Below, one piece after another: positions 17,950 through 27,260 of a stretch of DNA of 64,000 nt. Source of the DNA: Phormidesmis priestleyi ULC007 (GTDB lineage Bacteria > Cyanobacteriota > Cyanobacteriia > Leptolyngbyales > Leptolyngbyaceae); contig NZ_MPPI01000002.1 in the NCBI RefSeq assembly GCF_001895925.1, positions 216,095-280,094 of the forward strand, read 5' to 3'. Position numbers and translations under genes: made by a program. The notes under the pieces were generated by a model that made no database searches, was not told where the DNA came from, and saw only the letters and a list, made by a program, of their open reading frames with translations. Numbering within the stretch: position 1 is the stretch's first letter; each line of letters begins with the position of its first letter.

Positions 17950-18609
17950 GTGGAAGCAGATAACTCAGTTGCGATCGAGCATCAAAATGTCCCCCAAGCG
18001 CACCAAGGCTTACACAGCTTCTTATATAGCTCTGATGACGAGCATACTGAGACAACGACCAGCGCTCCTAACTTAGAAAGTCAGGGCAATGAAGTGATGT
18101 CTGTCGTAGACTGGTCTGCTCAAGCGGTAAATGCCAAAATTGCGGGAGTTTACGCAGTCTTCGATCGCAGTCTTCAACTTCAATACGTGGGCTATTCGCG
18201 CAATGTGCCGCTTTCTCTCAGTGGTCATGTGTCTCAAGTTGGCGACGAGACCTGTGCCTTTTTGCGGCTAAAAACCTTCAAGTTTCCTAAGCGCGAAGAA
18301 ATGGAGCAGTTAAGGGATGCGTGGATTGCTGAGAATGGTGAAGTTCCATCTGGGAATGGAGACGAGAGCGATCGCTGGGCTGGCACCGTCGGAGAAGCGG
18401 CAAAACTGGTGATGTCTGCTGCCGATCGAGAGGCATATGAGGAGAAAAAATTGAAACTTCGTAAGGCAATGGCAGATCAAGCACTCAGCAAAGAGTCAGA
18501 TCAGCTTTCAACCTCAGAAGCCGAGCGTCGTCAAAACCTAGAAGCCGCCGTCGAAAACGATGATTGGAGCGCCGTGATCCAACAATCTCAGAAAGCTGGA
18601 GAACCCTGA
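17950..18609 (+). CDS. GIY-YIG-like domain protein
   Basis: A 219-residue protein. The middle has AGVYAVFDRSLQLQYVGYSRNV, the GIY..YVG pattern of GIY-YIG nucleases, but the catalytic Arg/Glu context is only partly visible. The N-terminus (1-55) and the charged C-terminus (about 150-215) are low-complexity. GTG 17950 follows GGAG by ten bases. It lies 47 bp before chlD on the same strand and may share its transcript; a functional link to chlorophyll synthesis is not indicated. Cyanobacteria carry similar plastid-targeted relatives in plants. Confidence 0.7.
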   Translation: MEADNSVAIEHQNVPQAHQGLHSFLYSSDDEHTETTTSAPNLESQGNEVMSVVDWSAQAVNAKIAGVYAVFDRSLQLQYVGYSRNVPLSLSGHVSQVGDETCAFLRLKTFKFPKREEMEQLRDAWIAENGEVPSGNGDESDRWAGTVGEAAKLVMSAADREAYEEKKLKLRKAMADQALSKESDQLSTSEAERRQNLEAAVENDDWSAVIQQSQKAGEP

Positions 18610-18656
18610 GCGCAATTTCTTTTCTTTAATGTACTAATTATTATTTTTGAGATGAT

Positions 18657-20711
18657 ATGTCCGTAGTTGATTCCCCAATTACCACGTTTCCGCTGGCTGC
18701 GGTCGTGGGTCAAGAAGCCATCAAAATGGCACTCCTTTTAGCGGCGGTCGATCCGACATTGGGAGGAGTCGTGATTGCTGGGCGCAGAGGCACCGCCAAA
18801 TCAGTGATGGCACGGGCAATTCATGCGTTGCTGCCTCCGATCGAGGTCGTCAAAGATTCTCTCAGCAATTGTGACCCCAACACTCCCGAAGATTGGGACG
18901 ACTTGACTTTAGAAAAAATAAAAAATTTGTCAGAGATTCCAACTGAGGTAATTCGGGCACCTTTTGTACAAATTCCGCTCGGCATCACCGAAGATCGGCT
19001 GCTTGGTTCCGTCGATGTCAGCCAATCGATTAGACAAGGTGAAACTGTTTTTCAACCAGGGCTTTTAGCAGAAGCCAATCGAGGCGTTCTTTATATCGAC
19101 GAAATTAATCTGCTAGACGATCAGATCTCTAACTTCCTATTAACTGCCTTAACGGATGGACGTAACCAGATTGAGCGAGAAGGCATTAGCTTTCAGCATC
19201 CGTGTAAGCCCTTACTGATTGCTACTTACAACCCTGAAGAAGGATCACTGAGAGAACATTTACTGGATCGGATCGCGATCGCACTCTCTGCCGACGCGGT
19301 TTTAGAACTAGACGATCGCGTGCAAGCCGTTGAGCAAGCCACTCGCTATTCTGACTCTCCACAAGCATTTCTCCAGCAATATGCCGAAGATCTCGACTCG
19401 TTGAGAACTCAGATTATTTTGGCGAGAGAGTGGTTAAAAGATGTCCGCATCACCACTGAACAGATTAATTACTTAGTGAATGAAGCGATTCGAGGTGGCG
19501 TTCAGGGGCATCGAGCCGAACTATTTGCCCTCAGAGTTGCCAAAGCCCACGCCGCGCTAGACGGACGCATAGATGTAGTGGCAGAAGATTTGCACCAAGC
19601 CGTCAAACTGGTGATCGTGCCACGATCGACGATCGTCCAAACTCCACCTGACGAGAATCCGCCACCGCCACCGCCGCCCCCTCAAAACCAAGACGAACCC
19701 CAAGACGAATCTGAACAAGATCAAGACGAGCAGGAAGAAAAAGAAGAACCTGAAGATCAGCAAGAACAAGAACCACCTAGCATTCCTGAAGAGTTTGTCT
19801 TTGATGCAGAAGGCGTGATTCTTGACCCAGACGTGCTTTATTTTGCTCAAATGGCAACTCGTCAAGGCAAATCTGGGAGTCGCTCGGTTATCTTTTCTGA
19901 CGATCGAGGACGCTACATCAAACCGATGCTGCCCAAAGGAAAAGTGCGCCGAGTTGCAGTCGATGCCACGTTACGATCGGCGGCTCCTTACCAAAAGTCT
20001 CGCCGTCAACGTGCTGAAGACAACCGACCCGAAACGAGTGCCGCTTCCCGCAAGCGCGTTTTTGTTGAAGAAAGTGATATTCGACAAAAGCGACTTGCCC
20101 GCAAAGCCGGAGCCTTGATTATCTTCGTCGTCGATGCGTCTGGTTCAATGGCGCTCAACCGCATGAACTCCGCAAAGGGAGCGGTGTTGACGCTCTTAAC
20201 CGAGGCTTACCAAAATCGTGATCAAGTGTCGCTGATTCCGTTTAGGGGAGAACAGGCAGAGGTTTTGTTGCCACCCACGCGATCGATCGAAGCTGCAAAA
20301 CGTCGTCTCGATCGCATGGCTTGCGGAGGCGGTTCTCCCTTAGCACACGGGTTAACTCAAGCCGTCCGGGTGGGGATCAATGCCCAACAGTCGGGAGATA
20401 TTGGTCAAGTGGTAATTGTGGCGATTACAGATGGTCGGGGAAATGTGCCGCTGGCGCGATCGCTCGGCGAAACCATTCCTGAAGGTGAAAAGCCCGACAT
20501 CAAAGCCGAACTGCTAGATATCGCAGGCAAAATTCGGGCGATGGGCACTCAACTCCTCGTGATTGACACCGAAAACAAATTTGTCTCGACAGGCTTTGCC
20601 AAGGAACTCGCTAAACAAGCGGGAGGTAAGTATTATCACTTACCTAAAGCAAGCGATCAGGCGATCGCTTCCATGACCCGGAATGCGATCGCTGACATGA
20701 AAACCCGATGA
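18657..20711 (+). CDS. chlD: Magnesium chelatase subunit D
   Basis: A 684-residue subunit of Mg-protoporphyrin IX chelatase, the first committed step to chlorophyll. The N-terminal AAA+ domain has AGRRGTAKS (Walker A-like) and [11 protein letters not shown] (Walker B). A linker at about 330-375 is a run of prolines followed by Glu/Asp/Gln repeats. The C-terminal von Willebrand A domain has the MIDAS start DASGSM and later GGGSPLAHG and AITDGRGN. It partners with ChlI and ChlH, which are not in this window. The preceding GIY-YIG gene is 47 bp upstream. Confidence 0.97.
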   Translation: MSVVDSPITTFPLAAVVGQEAIKMALLLAAVDPTLGGVVIAGRRGTAKSVMARAIHALLPPIEVVKDSLSNCDPNTPEDWDDLTLEKIKNLSEIPTEVIRAPFVQIPLGITEDRLLGSVDVSQSIRQGETVFQPGLLAEANRGVLYIDEINLLDDQISNFLLTALTDGRNQIEREGISFQHPCKPLLIATYNPEEGSLREHLLDRIAIALSADAVLELDDRVQAVEQATRYSDSPQAFLQQYAEDLDSLRTQIILAREWLKDVRITTEQINYLVNEAIRGGVQGHRAELFALRVAKAHAALDGRIDVVAEDLHQAVKLVIVPRSTIVQTPPDENPPPPPPPPQNQDEPQDESEQDQDEQEEKEEPEDQQEQEPPSIPEEFVFDAEGVILDPDVLYFAQMATRQGKSGSRSVIFSDDRGRYIKPMLPKGKVRRVAVDATLRSAAPYQKSRRQRAEDNRPETSAASRKRVFVEESDIRQKRLARKAGALIIFVVDASGSMALNRMNSAKGAVLTLLTEAYQNRDQVSLIPFRGEQAEVLLPPTRSIEAAKRRLDRMACGGGSPLAHGLTQAVRVGINAQQSGDIGQVVIVAITDGRGNVPLARSLGETIPEGEKPDIKAELLDIAGKIRAMGTQLLVIDTENKFVSTGFAKELAKQAGGKYYHLPKASDQAIASMTRNAIADMKTR

Positions 20712-20723
20712 CTCAAAATCTGC

Positions 20724-20790
20724 GTAAGGGCATGGCACTGCCGTGTCCATTGCCTATGCAAGTAACCGATACGATTTAATTCACGATCCT
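20724..20790. repeat. 67-bp dispersed repeat, family C copy 1
   Basis: This sequence starts 12 bp after the chlD stop and matches 59 of 67 bases with 25823-25889. Its left part is a near-palindrome around GGGCATGGCACTGCC. Both copies sit just after a stop codon. Repeats of this type are frequent downstream of cyanobacterial genes. Confidence 0.75.
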
Positions 20791-20814
20791 CAAACAATCT
20801 TTTGTATAGAAAAT

Positions 20815-20841
20815 GCCGGACTGAACTAGATTCAACCCGGC
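20815..20841. terminator. Hairpin between chlD and sigF
   Basis: GCCGG-AC-TGAA and TTCA-AC-CCGGC form a 5+4-bp interrupted stem around CTAGA. It lies between two convergent genes and could end transcripts from either side, although the T-runs are short. Confidence 0.4.
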
Positions 20842-20883
20842 GCTTTCGTGAATGATGAGCAACTGATCAGAACGAGTCAATCA

Positions 20884-21669
20884 TTAAGGATCGGTTTGCA
20901 AAACTTGAGGCTGCAACAAGCCAACCATCTGCTGAATGCCTCGGTGAATGCGACGAGTCACCGTCATCGGGCTAACTCCGATTTGTTCGGCTACCTCTTT
21001 GCGAGACAAGTCGTGCAAAAAAACGTATTCGATCGCCTGCCGAGTTTTGTCTTCTAACTGGTTTAGCGCTTTGTGCAATTGCTGACGGTCTTCTTCTAAG
21101 TGCTGAAGCTGCTGATAATGGGCATCGGGCAGCGTGTCACCCAACGTCATCGGAGAATCGAGTTGCTGACTAATCGTTGCGTCCAAGCTCAACGGCAGCC
21201 GATTTCTAGCTGCTAGCTTACTCTCACGCCATTCGTGAACTTCTACGCCCATCTCGTTGGCGATTTCATCGTCGCTCGGCTGGTGACCCAATGCCTCGGT
21301 CAATCTTTCGCGAACTCGTTGCCCTTCTTTGTTGAGTTGTTGCCAGCGACGGGGAATCTTAACAGTACCGGCCCGATCTCGCAAAAAGTGAAGCATTTCA
21401 CCTCGAATGTAAGGCACTGCAAACGAGCTAAACGCACAGCCTTGATGAGGGTTAAACCGCTCAATGGCACGAATTAAACCAATGTAGCCAATTTGTTCTA
21501 GATCTTCGTAGGGTTCGGCGCACTGATGGCTAACTCGATGAGCAATCTTGCGGACAAGACCCGCATTTAACTGCACCAACTGATTTCGCACACGAACCGA
21601 AGGTTTATTGTGGTAGGACACTAACAGTTCCATGCCACGAGAACGAAGGGAAGTTTGAGTTGCCATCAT
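20884..21669 (-). CDS. sigF: Group 3 RNA polymerase sigma factor SigF
   Basis: A 261-residue alternative sigma factor. Region 2 has LNAGLVRKIAHRVSHQCAEPYEDLEQIGYIGLIRAIERF (spread over region 2.1-2.2) and FSSFAVPYIRGEMLHFLRD. Region 3 and region 4 follow, the last with SRKEVAEQIGVSPMTVTRRIHRG as the helix-turn-helix. This is the SigF type; in Synechocystis SigF is needed for pilus genes and motility. I take ATG 21669; GTG 21693 would add eight residues. The gene is convergent with chlD. Confidence 0.93.
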   Translation of the reverse strand: MMATQTSLRSRGMELLVSYHNKPSVRVRNQLVQLNAGLVRKIAHRVSHQCAEPYEDLEQIGYIGLIRAIERFNPHQGCAFSSFAVPYIRGEMLHFLRDRAGTVKIPRRWQQLNKEGQRVRERLTEALGHQPSDDEIANEMGVEVHEWRESKLAARNRLPLSLDATISQQLDSPMTLGDTLPDAHYQQLQHLEEDRQQLHKALNQLEDKTRQAIEYVFLHDLSRKEVAEQIGVSPMTVTRRIHRGIQQMVGLLQPQVLQTDP

Positions 21670-21693
21670 CTTTTTTAAGGGGTCGTCATCCAC

Positions 21694-21989
21694 ATCAGCG
21701 TTGAGCTTATTCTCTGTTTATGGAAAGTGATCAGCCATCGTCGATCTACGGTACTGATCCAGATCTATGCTTTAGACGGTCAGCAGAAACACGTAATATG
21801 TCACGACCGTACTGACGCTTTCAACGCTGTTTAATTAGTGGCTTGAGTCGATAAAGTTTTTGATTTGCGTCTCTCTATTGAACGATTTCAAGTGAATTCT
21901 AATGTTGCTCTCCAGAGAGAGGAAAGCCCTTTGTCAAGGGCTTAAGTTAGTGACTGTAATGACAACCTTTAACATAAGGAATCACTAAG
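21694..21989. other. Intergenic region upstream of sigF and of the acidic protein gene
   Basis: The 296 bp between the divergent sigF and the 21990 gene carry a perfect hairpin AAGCCCTT-TGTC-AAGGGCTT at 21924-21943, about 47 bp before the downstream start. A ribosome site AAGGAAT precedes ATG 21990. No coding frame is convincing. The hairpin may be a leader element or operator; this is inference. Confidence 0.45.
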
Positions 21990-22457
21990 ATGGCATCTCA
22001 AAAAGAGACGAAAGGCAAGCAAGATGACTCGACCCTAGAAGAAAAGCAATCTACAAAAGCTCAATCTGAAGAAGCAAAACACGTAGACGCAGATCAAGAT
22101 GACGCATCTCCTGATGTGGATTCTCTAGCAGAAGTTCTGCATGGTGATCTGACCGAGATCGAGTCTGATGCTGCGATCGCGTCGGTCGATGTGTGGGTGA
22201 ACTTTCTCAAAGGTCACAAAGAAGAAAACCTTAAAGAACTCTCTGCCAGCCTGAAGGAACTAAAGAAGCTTCTGAAAGGAAAGAAGTCTGAAGCCAGTGA
22301 AATTGCTGAGGTTTTAGAGCAGTTAGGTGAACAGACCACCGCGATCGGTGACGAAGCCGGGAGAGGAGTCAAAGGCCCGCTGCACAGCGTTGGCAAGGCG
22401 TTAGCTCAAGCCGCCAAAAAAATCGAGAAGGCAGGCGTAGGCTCTGAAGCTAAGTAG
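21990..22457 (+). CDS. Charged cyanobacterial protein, function unknown
   Basis: A 155-residue soluble protein rich in Lys, Glu, Ser and Asp. The first 50 residues are low-complexity, hydrophilic and probably disordered (KGKQDDSTLEEKQSTKAQSE). Residues 60-150 look helical, with HKEENLKELSASLKELKKLL, LEQLGEQTTAI and ALAQAAKKIEKAG. There is no signal peptide. I recall similar cyanobacterial proteins but no assigned function. The start ATG 21990 has AAGGAATC nine bases before it. A strong terminator follows. Confidence 0.7.
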   Translation: MASQKETKGKQDDSTLEEKQSTKAQSEEAKHVDADQDDASPDVDSLAEVLHGDLTEIESDAAIASVDVWVNFLKGHKEENLKELSASLKELKKLLKGKKSEASEIAEVLEQLGEQTTAIGDEAGRGVKGPLHSVGKALAQAAKKIEKAGVGSEAK

Positions 22458-22516
22458 CTATTGCCTTCATTAAATTCGCGGAGTCTCCTGCCTGGAGCAA
22501 TGGGGTAACTCACACT

Positions 22517-22561
22517 CTAGACCGCTTGCAGAACCCAAATTGGCTTTTGCAAGCGGTCTAG
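22517..22561. terminator. Bidirectional hairpin terminator
   Basis: A perfect 14-bp stem (CTAGACCGCTTGCA and TGCAAGCGGTCTAG) with a 17-base loop lies between the convergent genes at 21990 and 22574. It can serve both directions. Confidence 0.8.
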
Positions 22562-22573
22562 TCTCGTTACAAC

Positions 22574-23149
22574 TCAGTCAGGGAAAGCGGTGCCGCTCAT
22601 GGGGTCACGAATATAAAGCCCCAGAGTCAGCGATCGCAAGACTTCATCCCAAACGGGGGTCAATTCCTCGGCTTGATCTGCCCAATAGTCAAACGTGATC
22701 AGGCACTGGACGTTTGATCCCAAGCCAATGCAAGTGCGAGAAAAGGCTTCTCGACTGTCTTGAGTATCGATGAATTTAATTTCTGCCCAGACAATGCGAG
22801 CCGTTTGACGTTTGAGCGTGATCACTTCCCCTCGCTCAATCACATCGCGTTCGTCATCTTGCAAAATCTTCTTAAGGGTATGTTGGAGCGGAAACAGGCT
22901 CCAATCTGCGTCAGGGAGGCGAGTAAACGACATTTCGAGACGGCAATCATCATCGGGGGGTTCGCGATCGAGAAACTTAAACGACTTAACATCTGGCTCA
23001 AAAAACCAATTTTGAGGCACATCGAAACGAACGGCACCTCGATCGGCCACAAACACTTTATAGCCAGGGCTGCACTGCCAGCGATGATCGTCTTTGAGTT
23101 CGAGGGTTTCTTTAATCCATTTGAGGTCGTCTTTTTTGCGCTTTGCCAT
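22574..23149 (-). CDS. Conserved cyanobacterial protein, PsbP/DcrB-like fold possible
   Basis: A 191-residue soluble protein with a Lys-rich start (MAKRKKDDLKWIKETLEL). The centre reads VRFDVPQNWFFEP and LEMSFTRLPDADW, and the end VWDEVLRSLTLG; this strand pattern recalls the MOG1/PsbP-like or DUF1795 fold, a guess from pattern only. No signal peptide. The promoter region is 67 bp between it and the GHL10 gene on the same strand, so co-transcription is possible. Confidence 0.6.
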   Translation of the reverse strand: MAKRKKDDLKWIKETLELKDDHRWQCSPGYKVFVADRGAVRFDVPQNWFFEPDVKSFKFLDREPPDDDCRLEMSFTRLPDADWSLFPLQHTLKKILQDDERDVIERGEVITLKRQTARIVWAEIKFIDTQDSREAFSRTCIGLGSNVQCLITFDYWADQAEELTPVWDEVLRSLTLGLYIRDPMSGTAFPD

Positions 23150-23216
23150 AATCGGTTAGTTCACAACTCGCCCGTCTTTATGGTAAAGCATTTGTAATTT
23201 TGGAAGACCAACTACG

Positions 23217-24419
23217 CTATTTGTTGGCAGATCGCAAAGCAGGAGCCGCAAAAATGGCTTGAAACCCAGCCTGACGATCGCTAACCGATTCTGGAGCATC
23301 GTTCCAGAGGCTTTCATAGTAGAAGAAAGACGTGCCCAACCCGCGATCTTGAGATGCCCGCACCTGAGACTGAATTTGCTCCATTGAAACTGGGCTATTT
23401 CTCAAGCCAGCCATGATGCCGATGCCAGTCGGAATTTTTTGTTGAGCTTCTCGAATCTCCGATCGGTTGATCTGCTCGGTGAAACTTTGCAGATCAGGTC
23501 GATAAACTTGCACAATCAGCTCATCAACTAGGTTTTGCCGCACCCAGCCTAGCCAGTCTTGCAAGTGAAATCGGTAAGCAAAGTCATAGTAGTTAGGAGA
23601 AATCGAAAAAATCGCGTTGGGCTTTTTGGCTTTTACAGCTTGGTTGAGTTGTGCCATAAACGCCGTAATCTTATTGGCACGCCAGCGCATCCAGGCGGCA
23701 TCGGCGGCATTTGCAGGCGGCGCTTTTTTAGTTTCTTTCACATACAGCGCAACTGTGTAGTCATCATAACCAAACTCATAAGGCAGACTCATATGATCGT
23801 CGAACTGAATGCCATCAACATCATATTGAGTGACGATTTCTACAACCAGATCGGTAATGAATTGCTGCACGCTAGGAAGAAACGGATTTAGCCACATCAC
23901 TTCACCCGCAGCGCTCACTGAGGTCTGGCTGCCGTCTCGCTTTTGCGTCAGCCACTCTGGATGGTTTAAGACCAGCTCTGAGGTTGCGGGGGCCATCAAC
24001 CCAAACTCAAACCAGGGAATGGCGAGTAAGCCTTGCTGATGGGCTTGCGCCGTCACATCAGCGATGATGTCTTGCCCAGTCAAACCTGTGTAGACAAAGG
24101 GTTGAATTCCGGCGCGTTGTGCCACCGCGCTGGGATACATCACATAGCCAGAGTTCCAGACTACGGGGTAAACCGTGTTGAAGTTTAGCTGTCGCAGTTG
24201 ACCGATTGCATTTTGCAGTTTGGTGTGGTCTTTGAGAACGTCCATGTCGTTGAGGGTCATCCAAACCCCTCGAATCTCTTGACGGGCATCTTGTCCGATC
24301 GCAGAAGTCACGCGACCGACCAGCAAGACCGTCACAAACGACAGCAAAAGCAGGAATGGGAGGAGATGCCGAACCCATCGTCGCCAACCTGGGAGTACAA
24401 ACTGCAATTTCATAGGCAT
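23217..24419 (-). CDS. GHL10-family glycoside hydrolase-like protein
   Basis: A 400-residue exported protein. A basic start and the hydrophobic run LLPFLLLLSFVTVLLVG form a signal peptide or anchor. The body matches the GHL10 (DUF187, YngK-like) TIM barrel: EIRGVWMTLNDMDVL, FNTVYPVVWNSGYVMYPS, LLAIPWFEFGLM, and YDVDGIQFDDHMSLP, with Asp and Glu candidates for catalysis. Relatives act on bacterial cell-wall or exopolysaccharides; substrate here is unknown. ATG 24419 or 24413 are both possible starts. Confidence 0.88.
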   Translation of the reverse strand: MPMKLQFVLPGWRRWVRHLLPFLLLLSFVTVLLVGRVTSAIGQDARQEIRGVWMTLNDMDVLKDHTKLQNAIGQLRQLNFNTVYPVVWNSGYVMYPSAVAQRAGIQPFVYTGLTGQDIIADVTAQAHQQGLLAIPWFEFGLMAPATSELVLNHPEWLTQKRDGSQTSVSAAGEVMWLNPFLPSVQQFITDLVVEIVTQYDVDGIQFDDHMSLPYEFGYDDYTVALYVKETKKAPPANAADAAWMRWRANKITAFMAQLNQAVKAKKPNAIFSISPNYYDFAYRFHLQDWLGWVRQNLVDELIVQVYRPDLQSFTEQINRSEIREAQQKIPTGIGIMAGLRNSPVSMEQIQSQVRASQDRGLGTSFFYYESLWNDAPESVSDRQAGFQAIFAAPALRSANK

Positions 24420-24455
24420 CAATCACTGAGGGTCTAGGTTTCGCTCGTCTGAAAC

Positions 24456-24481
24456 AAAGGGCTAAACTTTTCTAGCCCTTT
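24456..24481 (-). terminator. Hairpin terminator of the Cys4 gene
   Basis: A 9-bp perfect stem AAAGGGCTA/TAGCCCTTT with an 8-base loop lies downstream of the minus-strand gene ending at 24650 and upstream of the next gene. A short T-rich tail follows on the minus strand. Confidence 0.45.
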
Positions 24482-24649
24482 AGTCTACAGGCAAAGTTGA
24501 CGTGGTTAGCAAGCAAACAGTGCCTACTTAACCAACATCCACGCTTTGCCCTGCTCGACCCGGAACGATCGCCAGAGATTTCATGCCAGTTTGAATTTTG
24601 GAGTTGTGGTCTTAAGGGGTAGAGACTCTATCTGTTTTGAAGTGCTTTC

Positions 24650-25021
24650 TTAACGTAATGTTTTCTGATCTCGTGATTGAAAATCACCACAATCGTTGGC
24701 AGCTTTTGTCATTGCAATGTGAGGGTTAGCCGCACACTTTATATAAGGATTATTGTTAAAGTAAGCACATTTTTTACAAGGAAGTTGAGACGTGTGCTTG
24801 TTGCTTTCAATCTCTTTACGACTGGGCTTCCAGGTGTTAGAGATGACACAGACAACGGCTGCCCAAATCGCCACAAAGCAAAGTGGAATGATTAACAGCG
24901 CTGCGTCTTGAGTCGCGATCGCAGTGGCACTTTGAGAAGCGGATAAAGGAGGAGATTCAGCTAGGGCTGACTGAGCAGAGAACTGAAAGTCAGCGGGCTG
25001 GTTAAAATCAGAAGACTGCAT
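24650..25021 (-). CDS. Small membrane protein with Cys4 tail, copy A
   Basis: A 123-residue protein. A Ser/Ala-rich extracytoplasmic or cytoplasmic head leads to one helix (LLIIPLCFVAIWAAVVCVI), then a linker and the tail PCKKCAYFNNNPYIKCAANP ending CGDF. The arrangement PC-x2-C-x-YF, KC, and C-x-D recurs in the protein at 39636, so this is a family. Four cysteines in that spacing could bind a metal or Fe-S cluster; this is inference. ATG 25021 is used; the longer frame has a weaker start. It is divergent from the DUF4168 gene. Confidence 0.7.
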   Translation of the reverse strand: MQSSDFNQPADFQFSAQSALAESPPLSASQSATAIATQDAALLIIPLCFVAIWAAVVCVISNTWKPSRKEIESNKHTSQLPCKKCAYFNNNPYIKCAANPHIAMTKAANDCGDFQSRDQKTLR

Positions 25022-25333
25022 AGAGGTTAACTCGTGCGTGAAACTGGGTGACAACTCACGCCACCTATGCTTTTAATTTGTATCGATGCGCTAAAAAAGT
25101 TATCTCTATCAAGGGTTCTGACTTGCGGTTGTTCAGATATGCCTAGAGAGATAAATTGACTGAGCCGAGGACGATCGAGAAAACTGTCACGATCGGATGT
25201 TGATTCGATCAATTCTCGGTACTATAGGTCAAAGCAAGTCTACAACCCACTCTAAAGCCGTTGTTTTTTAACCACTTTAAGCCAGTGCAGTTGGCGACAA
25301 GTTCACCTCCCCACGTCTATAGGAGAATTCAAC
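25022..25333. other. Divergent promoter region
   Basis: The 312 bp between the Cys4 gene and the DUF4168 gene have no coding frame. A TTGATT box at 25200-25205 and TATAGG at 25223-25228 give a possible promoter for the right-hand gene. Inverted octamers TTATCTCT (25100) and AGAGATAA (25147) are 39 bp apart. A clear AGGAG ribosome site precedes the start 25334. Confidence 0.35.
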
Positions 25334-25822
25334 ATGATCAAGCGTGTTTTGGTCGCTTGTTGCACCGTTGCTCTGTTAGGTGCTGCTCATCTCCCGGCTC
25401 AGGCACAAACTTCAGCCCCTGCGTCTCAAGCAGCCCCAACTACATCCGTCAGCAAAGATGAAGTGCAGAAGTTTGCGAATGCCATTAAGCAAATTTTGGT
25501 GATCAATCGTGAATCTGAGAAAGCAGCCGCTCAAGCAATTAAAGACGAGAAGGGGTTGACCGAGCAGCGCTTTGATGAGATTTACAAAGCACAGAAAGAT
25601 CCCAAGGCGGCTCCTGCTGTGCAGATTCAGCCTAAAGAACGGCAAAGCTACGATCGAGTCGTGACCAAGATAGTGCAAATTCAAAAAGACAGCGATGCCA
25701 AGATGGAGAAAGCGGTGCAGGCTCAAGGGTTAGAGGTGCCGCGCTTTAACCAAATTTTTGAGGCAGTGCAAAAGAGTCCTCAATTGCGTCAAGAGATCCA
25801 AAACCTAGTTAAGCAGAAATAA
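25334..25822 (+). CDS. Secreted DUF4168 protein
   Basis: A 162-residue protein. MIKRVLVACCTVALLGAAHL then AQAQ is a clear signal peptide, so the mature protein is periplasmic. The rest has two DUF4168-type units: VQKFANAIKQILVINRESEKA with TEQRFDEIYKAQ, and YDRVVTKIVQIQKDSDAKM with GLEVPRFNQIFEAVQKSPQL. It has a strong AGGAG site. Function is unknown; a second DUF4168-like gene is at 13193. A dispersed repeat begins one base after its stop. Confidence 0.88.
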   Translation: MIKRVLVACCTVALLGAAHLPAQAQTSAPASQAAPTTSVSKDEVQKFANAIKQILVINRESEKAAAQAIKDEKGLTEQRFDEIYKAQKDPKAAPAVQIQPKERQSYDRVVTKIVQIQKDSDAKMEKAVQAQGLEVPRFNQIFEAVQKSPQLRQEIQNLVKQK

Positions 25823-25889
25823 GTAGGGGCATGGCATTGCCGTGCCCATTGCCATCGCAAGTAACCGATACCATTTAATCCACGATCCT
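25823..25889. repeat. 67-bp dispersed repeat, family C copy 2
   Basis: Matches 59 of 67 bases with 20724-20790. It begins one base after the DUF4168 stop codon, and contains the palindrome-like GGGCATGGCATTGCCGTGCCC split over two arms. It may fold as a transcript-end hairpin. Confidence 0.8.
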
Positions 25890-25949
25890 AAGTTCAGTGA
25901 AAACAGTTCGGAGAATCTGACATGACTGGAGAAATGCAACTGCATCGCA

Positions 25950-27251
25950 CTATAGCAATCGCAGTTGCGTCTCTTCTAACTCAACGGGTAATGCGTCCTC
26001 TAAGTTAATCGTCAACCCGATCGAACCTGCCCAAACCGTCTCGTCAGTCAACAATCGTTGAGCCGCTTCGAGAATGGGTTCTTGCAGGTCGCGCAAATCT
26101 TCGCGGTTTTGCAAATAAGCTTGGAGGGCTTGCAATGGCTCGATCGTGGTGCCAAGTCCCAATTCTGGCAGACGCGGACGAGAGAGTTGACTGATTAGCT
26201 CAGGGTGAATGGTGTAATTATGAGCGCTGCTCAGAGCTTGGTGAATCAGAGAATCGTCAACGCGATCAACCTGTTCGGGGCGAAGTTGATAAATCAGTCG
26301 CACCACAGCATCTTCAACGAGTTCGGATGCGATCGCATCGAGCAATGTCGCCTGTGGCTCATCTTCTTCAGACAAATCGAGTTCTATGGTGCGAAACGAT
26401 CGCACCGGAAGCGGACAAAACTCCATCTCAACTTTTCTCCGCTCTAGCTCCACTAAAACAAATCCTTTCTCTTCTTTCTCTTCGCTAAAATCGACTCGCT
26501 CAATGCTGCCAGGGTAAACAATCAAAGGCTGTTGACAAAGAATCTGGTGACGATGAACGTGACCCAGCGCCACATAATCAAAACAATCGCGCGTGATCAG
26601 AGAAAGTGGAATGGTGAACCCTTTGCCCACGGCTAGGAATCGCTCTGCGCCATAGGTGGCAGAATCTGCCATCAAGTGAGCCAACAAAACGGTCGGCAGG
26701 GCAGAATCGAGTTTACGAATTTCACCTTCGAGGGCAACGCGGAGACGATCAAGCAACAAGTGCCCCACTTCTGACATTGACAGCCCTTCTGTTTCGGGGC
26801 GGGTGAGCAGCGTTGATCGCGTCAGCCACGGCAGAGTGATGACTTGAACAGCACCATTCTGGGTTTGGATGGTGTGAGAATCGAGGCGATCGCCCACAAT
26901 CACATTCGGTACACCCAAAGTTCGATAAATACATAGACTCGCGCCGCCCGCTCCTTGAGAATGCTGATCGTGATTTCCGACGAGCAGCACAGTGGGAATG
27001 CCCGCCTCAACCAGGCGATGAAACTGACGGGCAAAGGCTTGCTGAATATACGGAGGCGGCGTTGCGTCAGGAAAGGCATCGCCTCCAAATAAGACGAGAT
27101 CGACGGGTTCAGAGAGGGCACGATCGATACACCGTCCCAGTGTCGCAACAAAATCCTCTAGTCGCGTGTTGAGTCCGGTTTCTGGGTTGATTCGCCCATG
27201 AGAAAATCCGCTTCCTAAGTGAATGTCGGAAAGATGGAGGATTTTGATCAT
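25950..27251 (-). CDS. sbcD: SbcD-type DNA repair exonuclease subunit
   Basis: A 433-residue metallophosphoesterase. The catalytic motifs are LHLSDIHLG, VLFGGDAF, LLVGNHDQH, LLAHLM and GHVHRHQ, all binding the two metals. The last 150 residues form the capping domain. SbcD pairs with the SMC-like ATPase SbcC; no sbcC is in this window. It is nine bases after the SDR gene, a likely operon. The stop codon TAG lies in a sequence (GATTGCTATAG) that matches one end of the family B repeat. Confidence 0.9.
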   Translation of the reverse strand: MIKILHLSDIHLGSGFSHGRINPETGLNTRLEDFVATLGRCIDRALSEPVDLVLFGGDAFPDATPPPYIQQAFARQFHRLVEAGIPTVLLVGNHDQHSQGAGGASLCIYRTLGVPNVIVGDRLDSHTIQTQNGAVQVITLPWLTRSTLLTRPETEGLSMSEVGHLLLDRLRVALEGEIRKLDSALPTVLLAHLMADSATYGAERFLAVGKGFTIPLSLITRDCFDYVALGHVHRHQILCQQPLIVYPGSIERVDFSEEKEEKGFVLVELERRKVEMEFCPLPVRSFRTIELDLSEEDEPQATLLDAIASELVEDAVVRLIYQLRPEQVDRVDDSLIHQALSSAHNYTIHPELISQLSRPRLPELGLGTTIEPLQALQAYLQNREDLRDLQEPILEAAQRLLTDETVWAGSIGLTINLEDALPVELEETQLRLL

Positions 27252-27260
27252 AAGTCGCGA

